A stretch of 64,000 nt of DNA, taken from contig JADKID010000012.1 in NCBI GenBank assembly GCA_016721425.1, positions 248,001-312,000 of the forward strand. The letters run 5' to 3'. Positions 26,701 to 35,072 of this stretch are shown here, piece by piece. Position numbers and translations under genes: made by a program. The stretch's first letter is position 1. The number at the start of each line of letters is the position of its first letter. The notes beneath the pieces are model-generated. The model did not search any database. It worked only from the letters and a program-made list of their open reading frames with translations, and had not been told where the DNA came from. Source of the stretch: Bryobacterales bacterium (lineage in GTDB: Bacteria > Acidobacteriota > Terriglobia > Bryobacterales > Bryobacteraceae).

Positions 26701-27326
26701 ATGTTGTTGCCGCCCGCCTGTGCATTGTTCGGCGCGCCGTCCATCAGGAACTCGTTGTTGGACTGGCGTCCGCCGTTGACTGACCATTCCGCAATCGCGC
26801 CGTTGTCAAACGGCCGCTGCCAGATCGCCGCCCCGCGGAACGTCACGCCCGACATCATCGCGCCCAGAATATAGGGGTTGCGCGAGTTGAGGGGCATTTC
26901 CGCCACCTGGAGGGCGCTCACCATGCCGACTCGGCTCGCCGTCTGCGTTTCCAGCATCGCCTGGTCTGTCGTCACGTTGATCGATTCCGTCACCGCGCCC
27001 ACTTCCAGCGCGACGTCGATACCAATCACCCTACCGACTTCGAGAGTGAGGTTTTCGCGATTGAACTGCTTGAAACCCGCGGCAGTCACCGTGAGCTTGT
27101 AGGCGCCCGGACGTAGGAACGGGATCGTGTATCCGCCCGACGTATCAGACGTCGCGTTCGACGTTTCATTGTTGGCCGTGTTGACGGCCTGGATTTTTGC
27201 GTTCGGAACCGCACCGCCACTGGCGTCGATGATTCGACCCGAGATGGTGGCACGGAATTCCTGTGCCGGCGCCAACGAGGCGACCAGACACAGCAGAGCT
27301 AGCACTAACACTAGTCTTGCTTTCAT
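23745..27326 (-). CDS. TonB-dependent receptor with N-terminal carboxypeptidase-regulatory domain
   Basis: About 1193 residues. A signal peptide (KARLVLVLALLCLVASLAPAQ) is followed by a CarboxypepD_reg/CnaB-like domain, about 28-110 (ISGRIIDASGGAVPNAKIQA, SGGYTIPFLRPGAYKLTVTA), a plug domain (WSVNGGRQSNNEFLMDG, VPIVDAVQEFSVQQNSYDA) and a long outer-membrane beta-barrel ending IQIGLKAFW, with the aromatic C-terminus used by the BAM machinery. This is the Oar-like acidobacterial type, usually linked to uptake of plant-polymer sugars, though no TonB box is obvious. I chose the ATG at 27326, which has AGGGGG upstream, over a TTG five codons earlier. No SusD-like gene is adjacent. Confidence 0.95.
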   Translation of the reverse strand: MKARLVLVLALLCLVASLAPAQEFRATISGRIIDASGGAVPNAKIQAVNTANNETSNATSDTSGGYTIPFLRPGAYKLTVTAAGFKQFNRENLTLEVGRVIGIDVALEVGAVTESINVTTDQAMLETQTASRVGMVSALQVAEMPLNSRNPYILGAMMSGVTFRGAAIWQRPFDNGAIAEWSVNGGRQSNNEFLMDGAPNNAQAGGNNIAYVPIVDAVQEFSVQQNSYDAQYGKTGGGVFNVVLKSGTNTFHVTGWEFLRRKPLDANSFQGNAVGAARADHALDQYGFQLEGPVYIPKLLKKDGAVKLFYLGSFENYREKWPQFLINSYPEPEMRNGDFSKLVQANGQPITIFNPYGSTGGDNPVRNPFPGNIIPSSMINPVAKAVTAFMPLPNAKTAGVAYSANNNINSTYAAKDKFYNLILKFDWNFGDKHRAFFRHASNDRTEDRAVNNIDNAVGTNGQQPFQRINDAYVIDWVSTLSPTLIMNLRASSNRFIETGRGQANEGFDLTKLGLPAATISQLPSPTYFGQWEFNGYSTLGRYQGINITNNYNLTGNVTKIAGSHTMKFGIDVRRIHYILNSSGNILLFRGEKNYTRRLWNQDQADAGDAYASFLLGVPNGSSNYPLYPFFKQWYAAPYFQDDWKVSRKLTINFGLRYDYNAPPGEKYNRMNRGFDPIVKSPIASQISAANLALYPNLANLSGGLKFAGVNGVSALAANVDKNNWQPRVGFAYSINNKTVMRGGYGLYTMNANNDYLRYAGFETNTELVNSLDGGRTPIANVLSNPYPNGINKPSGASLGAATFAGRNTNWFDGDNFVSPYVHQFSFGIQHQVSNSGTLDVSYVGSRTVGANDEKDYNIPSAAFRKLCNLQEGGSPGYCDAQLPNPFKDVAAFRGTNLFSANTMSRYNLNRPFPQFDGVMLRQGLNTSKIYYNSLQVNYNQRLAKSLTFMANYTFSKMVEKWGYNDPFNDVPRQGLYFNDRAHILKINGVYQLPFGKGQKFGAGAGGFAQKFISGWEFTTYYNHSSGEPNDLPGNVIQLKDPFTPGGGFTGKSDWKAHQIKGWNPCVLRQLNDGTVTPQAHSIAKGCGTDPANYAWLQTASYAPRYTPSRSGQVRKQHAFTMDASLNKMTQITERLRMQFRLEAFNVMNHNFFGRNDGFNTDPNNANFGTMFPHQASTQNGYPRQIQIGLKAFW

Positions 27327-27403
27327 TGAGACCCCCTGCAATTTTCAGAACAAGGTCCACTAGCGACGTGGCTATGGACTGGGAGGGATAATAACACAAG
27401 CAC

Positions 27404-29023
27404 ATGAAAAAGTGGAGCACCATTGTAATCGCTTGCGCCTCGCATCTCGCGTTCGCTCAACAGCCATTCGTCCCAATGCCCTCCACCATTGACGTCCTGC
27501 TCCGAAATTCACCCACTCCCGAAAAGCACCAACCCGAGACCATGCCCGGCGGCGTAGCCATCTTCGACTACGACAACGACGGCAAGCCCGACCTCTTCTT
27601 CGTCAACGGAGCCGCCCAGCAATCTCTCAAAAAAGCCAATAAACAGTGGCATAACCGCCTCTACCGGAACCTCGGCAACTGGCAGTTCGAGGACGTTACA
27701 GCCCGCGCCGGCCTCCCCGGCGAAGGCTACGGCATGGGCGCCGCCGCCGCCGATTTCGACAACGACGGCTTCACCGATCTCCTCGTTACCAGCCTCGGCT
27801 TCAGCCGCCTCTATCGCAATCGCGGCGATGGATCCTTCCAGGACGTCACACAAACAAGCGGCATCCCCGCCACGCCCTGGCCCATTTCAGCCGGCTGGTT
27901 CGACTACGATAACGACGGCTATTTGGATCTTATTATCGTTAACTATTGCCGCTGGAACCCCCTCACCGAGCCCTTCTGCGGCGACCTCAAAGCCGGCTAC
28001 CGCACCTACTGCCACCCCAAATACTACGAGGGCCTCCCCAATACCCTCCTCCACAACAACCACGACGGCACCTTCACCGATGTCTCCGTCTCCTCCGGCA
28101 TCGCCTCCAAAATCGGCAAAGGCATGGCCGTCGCCTTCGCCGATTACAACCTCGACGGCCGCACCGATATCTTTGTCACCAACGACACCACACCCAACTT
28201 CCTCTTCCGCAACGATGCCAACGGCCGCTTCACCGAGGTCGCCCTCACCGCCGGTGTCGCCATCGCCGACGACGGCAAAATCCTCTCCTCCATGGGCGCC
28301 GATTTCAAAGACCTCGACAACGACGGCCGCCCCGATCTCTTCCTCACCGCCCTCGCCAACGAGACCTTCCCCTTCTATCGCAACCTCGGCAACGGCCTCT
28401 TCGAAGACCGCACTTACCGCAGCCGCATCGGCGCCGCTTCCCTCCCCCACAGCGGCTGGGGCCTCGGCGTCTTCGATTTCGACAACGACGGCTGGAAGGA
28501 CATCTTCACCGCCAACGGCGACGTCCAGGACAACACCGAGCTCTTCTCCAGCCGCGCCTCCAAACAGCAAAACCAGCTCTTCCTCAACAACCCCAATGGC
28601 ACATTCGCATCCACTCTCTTCGGCCAGCCCGCCCAGCACCGCGGCGCCGCCTTCGCCGATCTCGACGGCGACGGCCGCATCGACGCCGTCGTCACCCGCC
28701 TCGGCGCCACGCCCCTCCTTCTCCGCAACACCCTCGGCCAGGGCAACCACTGGCTCGCCATCAATCTGAAGGGACGCAAAAACAATCGCGACGGCCTCGG
28801 AGCGCGCATCCGCATCGTCACCGCCGGCAAGGCGCAATACTGGCAGGTCTCCACAGCCGTCGGCTATCTCAGTTCCAGCGAGAAGACCGCCCGCTTCGGC
28901 CTCGCCCAATCCACCACCGTTGACCTCATCGAGATCACCTGGCCCTCCGGCCTGAAGCAATCCCTGAAAGATATCGCCGCCGATCAGATCCTCACGGTCG
29001 AGGAGCCGCCAGCCGCGCCCTGA
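27404..29023 (+). CDS. CRTAC1-like FG-GAP and ASPIC/UnbV protein, secreted
   Basis: 539 residues with a signal peptide (KKWSTIVIACASHLAFAQ). FG-GAP calcium-binding motifs run through the protein: FDYDNDGKPDLFF, DFDNDGFTDLL, DYDNDGYLDLI, DYNLDGRTDIF, DLDNDGRPDLF, DFDNDGWKDIF, DLDGDGRIDAV. The ASPIC/UnbV end is GLAQSTTVDLIEITWPSG. It lacks the TPR region of its paralogue at 21141. It is divergent from the TonB receptor with 77 bases between starts, so the two may share a control region. The 3' end overlaps the TPR gene by 32 bases in convergent orientation. Confidence 0.93.
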   Translation: MKKWSTIVIACASHLAFAQQPFVPMPSTIDVLLRNSPTPEKHQPETMPGGVAIFDYDNDGKPDLFFVNGAAQQSLKKANKQWHNRLYRNLGNWQFEDVTARAGLPGEGYGMGAAAADFDNDGFTDLLVTSLGFSRLYRNRGDGSFQDVTQTSGIPATPWPISAGWFDYDNDGYLDLIIVNYCRWNPLTEPFCGDLKAGYRTYCHPKYYEGLPNTLLHNNHDGTFTDVSVSSGIASKIGKGMAVAFADYNLDGRTDIFVTNDTTPNFLFRNDANGRFTEVALTAGVAIADDGKILSSMGADFKDLDNDGRPDLFLTALANETFPFYRNLGNGLFEDRTYRSRIGAASLPHSGWGLGVFDFDNDGWKDIFTANGDVQDNTELFSSRASKQQNQLFLNNPNGTFASTLFGQPAQHRGAAFADLDGDGRIDAVVTRLGATPLLLRNTLGQGNHWLAINLKGRKNNRDGLGARIRIVTAGKAQYWQVSTAVGYLSSSEKTARFGLAQSTTVDLIEITWPSGLKQSLKDIAADQILTVEEPPAAP

Positions 29024-29603
29024 GCTTGCCTAGCAGCAGCCGCGCCGCCTCGTGCGCCGGAGCCCGCTCCAACTCCCGCACCGCCTCCGCCAGCCGGTCG
29101 CACTGCGACAATGCCAGCCCCAGCTCATACCGCGCCTCGGCCGATTCCGGCGTCTGCGCCGCCTCCAGCACCGTCACCGCCTCACTCGCCCGCCCCTGCC
29201 GCACCAGAAACAGCCCGTACGCCAACCGCGCCCCCTGCGCGAATCCATCGCCCCGCCCCACCGCAGCCCGGAACACCCGCTCCGCCTCCGCCGCCTCGCC
29301 CAGCGCCTCGTGACACTGCCCGATGGCCGTCTCCGCCCGCCCCTTCACCGCGTCCACCCTCAGCGCCACCCGCAGCGGCCCCAGCGCCGCCCGATACTGA
29401 TCCGCCGCATACAGCGCGCGCCCGTGGTAGTAGCACGCGTCCAGCAACCGGGGATCCAACGCGCACGCCCGCCCAAACGGCTCCACTGCGCCCCGATAGT
29501 CCCCCTGCTTCGCCAGCCCGACGCCGATCTCTTTCCATTGCTGGGCGCTACCCGCCGGAGGTGCCAACAACAGTAGTGCGATGAGGAGTTCCAGAGCCCT
29601 CAG
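28992..29603 (-). CDS. TPR protein, probably exported, with uncertain non-canonical start
   Basis: TPR motifs are clear (QWKEIGVGLAKQGDYRGAVEPF, ALDPRLLDACYYHGRALYAADQYRAALGPL, LVRQGRASEAVTVLEAAQ, ARYELGLALSQCDRLAEAVREL). With the first standard start, TTG at 29570, the protein has 192 residues. Upstream in frame lies RALELLIALLLLAPPAGSAQ, a good signal peptide, which would need a CTG start at 29603 just after the permease stop; GGAG lies four bases before it. I give the extended form but mark the start as doubtful. It follows the second permease and may belong to that transcript. Confidence 0.6.
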   Translation of the reverse strand: MRALELLIALLLLAPPAGSAQQWKEIGVGLAKQGDYRGAVEPFGRACALDPRLLDACYYHGRALYAADQYRAALGPLRVALRVDAVKGRAETAIGQCHEALGEAAEAERVFRAAVGRGDGFAQGARLAYGLFLVRQGRASEAVTVLEAAQTPESAEARYELGLALSQCDRLAEAVRELERAPAHEAARLLLGKLRARLAAPRP

Positions 29604-29604
29604 T

Positions 29605-30858
29605 TTACTCCGTCCGCAGCGCCTCCGACGGATCCAGCCGCGCCGCCCGCACCGCCGGAATCAGCCCACTGCACACCCCCACCACCAACAGCACTACCGA
29701 AGACACCACCACCGTCTGCACCTGCACCCGCAGCACCAGGTCGCCCTGGCCCGACTTGTCATCAAACAACGCGCTCAGCATCGGCATCGGCGGGATGATC
29801 CACGTCACAAAGTAGCTCAACGCCACCCCCACCACTCCGCCCGCGAACGTGATAAACAGGGCCTCCGCCAGAAACTGCATCGCAATGTGCCACCGCTTCG
29901 CCCCCAGCGCCCGCCGCAGCCCGATCTCCCGCGTCCGCTCATTCACCGATACCAGCAGGATGTTCATCAGCCCGATCCCGCCAATCGCCAGCGTCAGCAT
30001 CCCAATGAACAACAGCAGCACCTGCAAGCCAACCGTCAGCCCATCGATGATCGGCCTCATGTTCGACGTACCAAACCCCGTCACCGCCCGCTTGTCCGAC
30101 GCCGGATACCCAAATCGCTTCGCCATCGCCGCCCGGAACTGCTCCTCCGCCTTTAACTCGAAGATCGGCGCCACCGGCAGGATCACCGCCGTCGACGGGT
30201 ACCGCGTATTCCACAAATCGCCCGCCGACGAGTAGGGCAGAAACGCCGAGCGGTCGTCCGGCCCAAAGTAGTTGCCGAACGACAGCTTCTTGTCCATCAC
30301 GCCGATCACCAGAAACCGCACGCCCTGGATCGTCACCGTCTCGCCAATCGCCGGCCGCCCCGAAAACAGCTTCTCCTTCGTCCACTCCCCCAGAAAGATC
30401 ACCCGCCTCCGCTCCCCGTAATCCTCCGGCGAGAGCCACCGCCCCTCTTTCGCCACCTCGCTCCGGATCTCCCCATACTCCACGCAAACTCCGCGCAGAA
30501 TGATCGTCGCCGTCCGCTCCTGATACGACATCGGCAAGCGCCGGATCGTCTCCGGGCAGATCTTCTTGATCAACGGCGACTCCGCCTGCGCCGCCACCAG
30601 ATCCTCCAACTCAAACCGGATCCGCCGCCCGGCCCGCTCGCCGCCCGCCTGCGCGCTCGTCTGCCCCGGGAACATGATCACTGCCGTCTTCGCAAAATTG
30701 TTGAACGTCCGCATCATCAGCCCGCGGAAGCCCGAGCCATACGCCATCAGCAGCGTCACCGCCGCGATGCCCCACACGATGCCAAGCATCGTCAGCAGAC
30801 TCCGGGTAGGGCTCCGGCGCAACGCGTCCCACGCCTGCAACAGGATCTCTTTCAGCAC
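29605..30858 (-). CDS. MacB-type ABC transporter permease (FtsX fold), second of a pair
   Basis: 417 residues. An N-terminal transmembrane helix (RSPTRSLLTMLGIVWGIAAVTLLMA) is followed by a periplasmic MacB_PCD domain (about 45-270) and three C-terminal helices of the FtsX domain (about 290-405), with TREIGLRRALGAK and ARLDPSEALRTE as typical loops. No ATPase domain is fused. It lies 91 bases after a similar permease, with a dispersed 20-base element in the gap, and downstream of a MacA-like adaptor. Probably part of a tripartite efflux or lipoprotein-handling system of mechanotransmission type; the substrate is unknown. Confidence 0.92.
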   Translation of the reverse strand: MLKEILLQAWDALRRSPTRSLLTMLGIVWGIAAVTLLMAYGSGFRGLMMRTFNNFAKTAVIMFPGQTSAQAGGERAGRRIRFELEDLVAAQAESPLIKKICPETIRRLPMSYQERTATIILRGVCVEYGEIRSEVAKEGRWLSPEDYGERRRVIFLGEWTKEKLFSGRPAIGETVTIQGVRFLVIGVMDKKLSFGNYFGPDDRSAFLPYSSAGDLWNTRYPSTAVILPVAPIFELKAEEQFRAAMAKRFGYPASDKRAVTGFGTSNMRPIIDGLTVGLQVLLLFIGMLTLAIGGIGLMNILLVSVNERTREIGLRRALGAKRWHIAMQFLAEALFITFAGGVVGVALSYFVTWIIPPMPMLSALFDDKSGQGDLVLRVQVQTVVVSSVVLLVVGVCSGLIPAVRAARLDPSEALRTE

Positions 30859-30906
30859 GCCGCGCCTCCTCCCACGGCGCCCATGTCCGCGCCGCCCGTT
30901 TCTGAG

Positions 30907-30926
30907 CCGCGACCGTCAGGGAGCGG
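30907..30926 (+). repeat. dispersed 20-base element, copy 3
   Basis: Same 20 bases as at 21084 and 23655, preceded by TTTCTGAG and followed by TCCTCCC. It lies in the 91-base gap between the two permease genes, in the orientation opposite to their transcription. Confidence 0.8.
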
Positions 30927-30949
30927 TCCTCCCAACTGATACCGCACCC

Positions 30950-32209
30950 TCATCCCCCCGCCTCAAACCGCAACGCCTCAATCGGATCAATCGACGCCGC
31001 CTTCCGCGCCGGATACAGCGCCGATAAAAACGCCACCGCCCCCAGCAATCCCACGCACACCGCGCCCACCTCCCACGTCGCCCACAACCCCGCAAAAAAC
31101 TGCGGCATCGGCAGCTTGTTCACAAAATGGCACACCGTGTGCGCAAACGCCATGCCCAGCCCGCCGCTCACAAACACGATAATCGCCGTCTCCAAAAAGA
31201 ACATCGTCAGGATCTCGCGGCTCGTCGCCCCCACCGCCTTCCGCAGCCCGATCTCCCGCGTCCGCTCCCGCACCGCCACCAGCATCACATTCATCGTCCC
31301 GATCCCGCCCAGCAGCAGCGTCACCACCCCCATCGCGCCCAGGAAATACTTCATCCCGTCCGCCATCGTGCCAAACGCGCGAGACTCCTTCACCGTGTCC
31401 CAGATCGCCGCCGCCTCTTTGTCCTCCGGGTCAAATCCATGCAGCCGCCCCAACCCGCGCCGCACCTCCGCAATGCACGCCTCGTGCTGGTCCAGCGACC
31501 ATGCCTTCACCAGCAACTGATCCACCGTGCCCGTCGGCAGCGGCGGCGGCTGCGGCAGATCCCGGATCATCGCCCCAAACGGAATGAACACTTTGTTCAC
31601 GTCCCGCCCGTCGTAGCTGGAATCCTGCTCCTTCTCCTCCATCACGCCGATCACCTGAAACGGCCGCCCCGCGATAGTGATCGTCTTTCCCACCGCCTCC
31701 CGCGCCGCAAACAACTGCTTCCGCGCGTTACTCCCTAGAAACGCCACCCGCCGCCCCGCCCGGTCGTCCTCCCACGAGAAATACCGACCCTCCGCCACCG
31801 GCAGATACCGCAGCCGCTGATACGGCGGTTGCGACCCGCTCACCAGCAGCGTCGCATTATTGAAATCGCTCCGCACCGCCACCGCGCCGCGCGTCAACTC
31901 CGGCAGCACAAACTCGCACGAGGGACACTGCGGCGCCAGCAGCTCATGGTCATAGATCGTCCACATCTGCCGCTTCCCTGCCCGCTCCCCGCCCGCCTGC
32001 AACGAAGTCCGCCCCGGAAACACAATCGCGATGTTCTCGCCAAACTGCCGCGCCACCTTCGCCTGGCCCTCGCGCAGCCCATCGCCCGCCGCCGTCATCA
32101 ACGTGATCGACACCACGCCCCACATCAGCCCAAACATGGTTAACCCTGCCCGCATCTTGTGTGCGAGCAGGGTCTGTATGGTATCCGCAATGAGGTCGCG
32201 AAACGTCAT
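30950..32209 (-). CDS. MacB-type ABC transporter permease (FtsX fold), first of a pair
   Basis: 419 residues with the same layout as the permease at 29605: N-terminal helix (MRAGLTMFGLMWGVVSITLMTA), MacB_PCD periplasmic domain, then three helices with TREIGLRKAVGAT and the terminal SIDPIEALRFEAGG. The periplasmic domain has a short Cys pair (APQCPSCEFVLPE) not present in the partner. It starts three bases after the adaptor gene. The two permeases could form a heterodimer, but no ATP-binding subunit is encoded in this window, so it must come from elsewhere if the system is active. Confidence 0.92.
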   Translation of the reverse strand: MTFRDLIADTIQTLLAHKMRAGLTMFGLMWGVVSITLMTAAGDGLREGQAKVARQFGENIAIVFPGRTSLQAGGERAGKRQMWTIYDHELLAPQCPSCEFVLPELTRGAVAVRSDFNNATLLVSGSQPPYQRLRYLPVAEGRYFSWEDDRAGRRVAFLGSNARKQLFAAREAVGKTITIAGRPFQVIGVMEEKEQDSSYDGRDVNKVFIPFGAMIRDLPQPPPLPTGTVDQLLVKAWSLDQHEACIAEVRRGLGRLHGFDPEDKEAAAIWDTVKESRAFGTMADGMKYFLGAMGVVTLLLGGIGTMNVMLVAVRERTREIGLRKAVGATSREILTMFFLETAIIVFVSGGLGMAFAHTVCHFVNKLPMPQFFAGLWATWEVGAVCVGLLGAVAFLSALYPARKAASIDPIEALRFEAGG

Positions 32210-32212
32210 CCG

Positions 32213-33421
32213 CTACTGGAGTATCACCTTGGCGTCCTTCTCCAACCCCGCCACCAGCTCCGTCTTCACGCCGTTGGAAATCCCCAGCTTCACGCCGATC
32301 TTCTTCCGGCCCTTCTCCGCCGTCGCATCCGGCACCTCCACGCTGGCCTTCCGCTCTTTGTCGTAGACCACCGCCGCCTCCGGCACCAGCAGCACGTTCA
32401 GCTTCTCTTCCAGGATGATCTCCGCGTTGGCACTCATGTTCGCCTTCAACTCCCGCCCCGGATTGTGGATCGAAACCTGCACCTCAAACGTCGTCACGTT
32501 CTCCTTCTCCACCCCGTACGGCGAGATCCGGTAGACCTTCCCCTCAAACTTCCGGTCCCGGAAACTCTCCACCACAATCCGCGCCGGTTGATTGATGTAA
32601 ACCTTGCCGATGTCCGCCTGGTCCACTTTGCCCCGCACAAAAACGTCCCCGATATCCCCCAACGTGAACAGCAAAGTCGATTGCGACCCCATCACCAGAA
32701 TCGAGCTCACCGCGTTGCCCACTTCCACGTTCCGAGACAGCACCAGCCCGTCGATCGGGCTCACAATCGTCGAGTTCCGCAGATCCTCATCGGCCCGCTC
32801 CAGCATCGCCGTCGCCTGCGCTACCTGCGCCTTGGCCCGCGTGATCTCGGCCCGGCTCACCGCCAGGGTCCGCGTCGCGCTGCTCTGCTTGTTCAGCGCC
32901 ATCTGATAGATCTTCTCGGCGTCTTCCACCTGCGTCTTGGCGATCAGCCCTTCTTTGTTCAAGCCCTTCGCCCGCTCATACGCGGACTTCAGAAACGGCA
33001 CGTCCGTCCCCTCCGCGTCCACCTTGTTGCGCTCCAGCGCCGCCATGGCCGACTCTTCCGTCGCCTGCGCCGCTTGCAGATTCGCCTTCGATTCCCGCAC
33101 CCGCGCCTGCAACTCTTCCTTATCGAGCTCGGCCAGCACCTGACCCTGCGTCACGCTGTCGCCGTAGTTGACGAAGATCTGCTTCACCAGCCCGCTCGCC
33201 TTCGATTTCACTTCCACCGTCGCCCGCGGCTCAATCTTGCCGGTCGCCACCACGCTCCGCGCGATGTTGCCACGCTCCACGGAGGAGAGCTTCGAGGGAT
33301 CAATTACGTTAGTCGGCTTCAGCGCCGCGCGCACCCCAAACCCCGCGCCCGCCAGCCCAATCAGGATCACCGCCGCCCAGATCCAGCGGCGCATCGTTTT
33401 CTTTTTGCCGTTTACTGCCAT
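32213..33421 (-). CDS. MacA/HlyD-type periplasmic adaptor protein
   Basis: 402 residues from the ATG at 33421 (MAVNGKKKTMRRWIW), with one N-terminal transmembrane anchor. The layout is that of membrane-fusion proteins: half-lipoyl motif (ARATVEVKSKASGLVKQIFV, GDSVTQGQVLAELD), a long alpha-hairpin of about 100 residues (LQARVRESKANLQAAQATEE to AQATAMLERADEDLRN), second lipoyl half (STIVSPIDGLVLSRNVEVGN) and a beta-barrel plus membrane-proximal domain. It would link inner-membrane permeases to an outer-membrane channel. It is the first gene of the adaptor-permease-permease unit. An upstream in-frame extension is not supported. Confidence 0.93.
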   Translation of the reverse strand: MAVNGKKKTMRRWIWAAVILIGLAGAGFGVRAALKPTNVIDPSKLSSVERGNIARSVVATGKIEPRATVEVKSKASGLVKQIFVNYGDSVTQGQVLAELDKEELQARVRESKANLQAAQATEESAMAALERNKVDAEGTDVPFLKSAYERAKGLNKEGLIAKTQVEDAEKIYQMALNKQSSATRTLAVSRAEITRAKAQVAQATAMLERADEDLRNSTIVSPIDGLVLSRNVEVGNAVSSILVMGSQSTLLFTLGDIGDVFVRGKVDQADIGKVYINQPARIVVESFRDRKFEGKVYRISPYGVEKENVTTFEVQVSIHNPGRELKANMSANAEIILEEKLNVLLVPEAAVVYDKERKASVEVPDATAEKGRKKIGVKLGISNGVKTELVAGLEKDAKVILQ

Positions 33422-33509
33422 ATGAATGACTCCAAACCCTTCAGACGTAAACCACGCCCCGGTTGTTCGCAAAAACTCCACACACAAATCTGGCGCTACA
33501 CTACACCGT

Positions 33510-35068
33510 ATGACCCTCGCCCGCTTCGCCGCGTTCCTGCCGCTGCTCGTCCTCTCCGCCCAAACCCCCAACCCCGACGTCCTCAAGCAGGCCGCCCGCG
33601 AAATGGTCGAGGGCCGCCGCACGCTCACGCAGCAGATGGTAGATTCCATCTTCTCATTCAGCGAGCTCGGCTACCAGGAGTTCGAGACCTCAAAGTACGT
33701 CACAGGCATCCTCGAAAAGAATGGCTTCCGCGTCACCCGCGGCGTCGCCGGCCTCCCCACCGCCTGGGTCGCCGAATACGGCAAGGGCTCGCCCGTCATC
33801 GCCTTCATCGCCGATATCGACGGCCTCCCCGAGACCTCCCAGACCCCCGGCGTCGCCTTCCACAAGCCCCTCATCGCCAACGGCCCCGGCCACGGCGAAG
33901 GCCACAATGCCGGCCAGGCCGTCAATGTCACCGCCGCCCTCGTCGTCAAGGAATTGATGCAGCGCCACAACATCCCCGGCACCCTCCGCGTCTACCCCGG
34001 AGTCGCCGAAGAGCTCCTCGGCAGCCGCACCTGGATGGTCAACGCCGGCCTCTTCAAAGGCCTCGACGCCATGCTCTCCACCCACGTCTCCTCCGATTTC
34101 GGCACCGGCTACGGCGCCATCGGCAGCGGCCTCGTCTCCGTCGAATACACCTTCACCGGCAAAAGCGCCCACTCCGCCGGCTCCCCCTGGGCCGGACGCT
34201 CCGCCCTGGACGCCGTCGAGCTCATGAACACCGGCTGGAACTTCCGCCGCGAGCACCTCCGCACAGACCAGCGCTCCCACTACGTCATCACCCATGGCGG
34301 CGATCAGCCCAACGTCGTCCCCCCGCTCGCCAAGGTCTGGTACTACTTCCGCGAGTGGGATTATCAGCGCATCCAGGACCTCCACACCCTCGGCTCCCAG
34401 ATCGCCAAAGGAGCCACCCTCATGACCGATACCGAGGTCACCGAGCGCGTCCTCGGCGCCGCCTGGCCCGGCCACTTCAACAAGCCCATGGCCGAGGCCC
34501 TCACTGCCAACATCGCCAAGGTCGGCATGCCCCAGTGGTCCCCCGCCGATCAGGCCCTCGCCAAGGCAGCCCAGGCCGAGCTCAAATCCGAACAATCCGG
34601 CCTGCGCACCTCGCCCACCCAGTTGGGCGCCCCCGAGCAAGCCCCCCGCATGTACGGCTCCGACGACATCGCCGAGGTCGCCTGGAACGTCCCCACCGTC
34701 GTCCTCCGCTTCCCCGCCAACATCCCCGGCATGATCGGCCACCACTGGTCGAGTTCCATCGCCATGGCCACCCCCATCGCCCACAAAGGCTCCACCGCCG
34801 GAGCCATCGCCCACGCCATGACCGCCCTCGACCTCCTCCTCAAGCCCGACCTCCTCGCCGCCGCAAAAGCCTACTTCGCCGAGCAGACCAAGTCCACCAA
34901 ATGGCAGTCCCTCGTCCCCCCGGCAACCCGCCCCCCGCCTACCTCAATAAGGAGAAGATGAAGCGAGTCCGCCCCGAGCTCGAAAAGCTCTACTTCAACC
35001 CCGCCAAGTACGCCACCTACCTGGAACAACTCGGCGTGCAATACCCCACCGTAAAACCCCCACAGTAA
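33510..35068 (+). pseudogene. M20 amidohydrolase (AbgB-like), frame broken near the C-terminus
   Basis: From the ATG at 33510 a signal peptide (TLARFAAFLPLLVLSAQ) precedes an M20D-type amidohydrolase (SFSELGYQEFETSKYV, HNAGQAVNVTAALVV, SAHSAGSPWAGRSALDAVELM), close to aminobenzoyl-glutamate hydrolase B. At 34916-34921 lies a C6 run; the first frame then reads PATRPPPTS and stops at 34961. In the alternative frame the expected family tail PPGNPPPAYLNKEKMKRVRP continues to a stop at 35068. Seven C would join them into about 519 residues. The catalytic part is intact, so the shortened product could still fold. The DUF1624 gene starts four bases after the second stop. Confidence 0.83.
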
Positions 35069-35072
35069 AACA

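Noticed and set aside
32159..34900. very long plus-strand frame across the adaptor and amidohydrolase genes
   Set aside because: Arg/His/Pro-rich shadow; only its last part (after 34916) is real, as the out-of-frame tail of the amidohydrolase.
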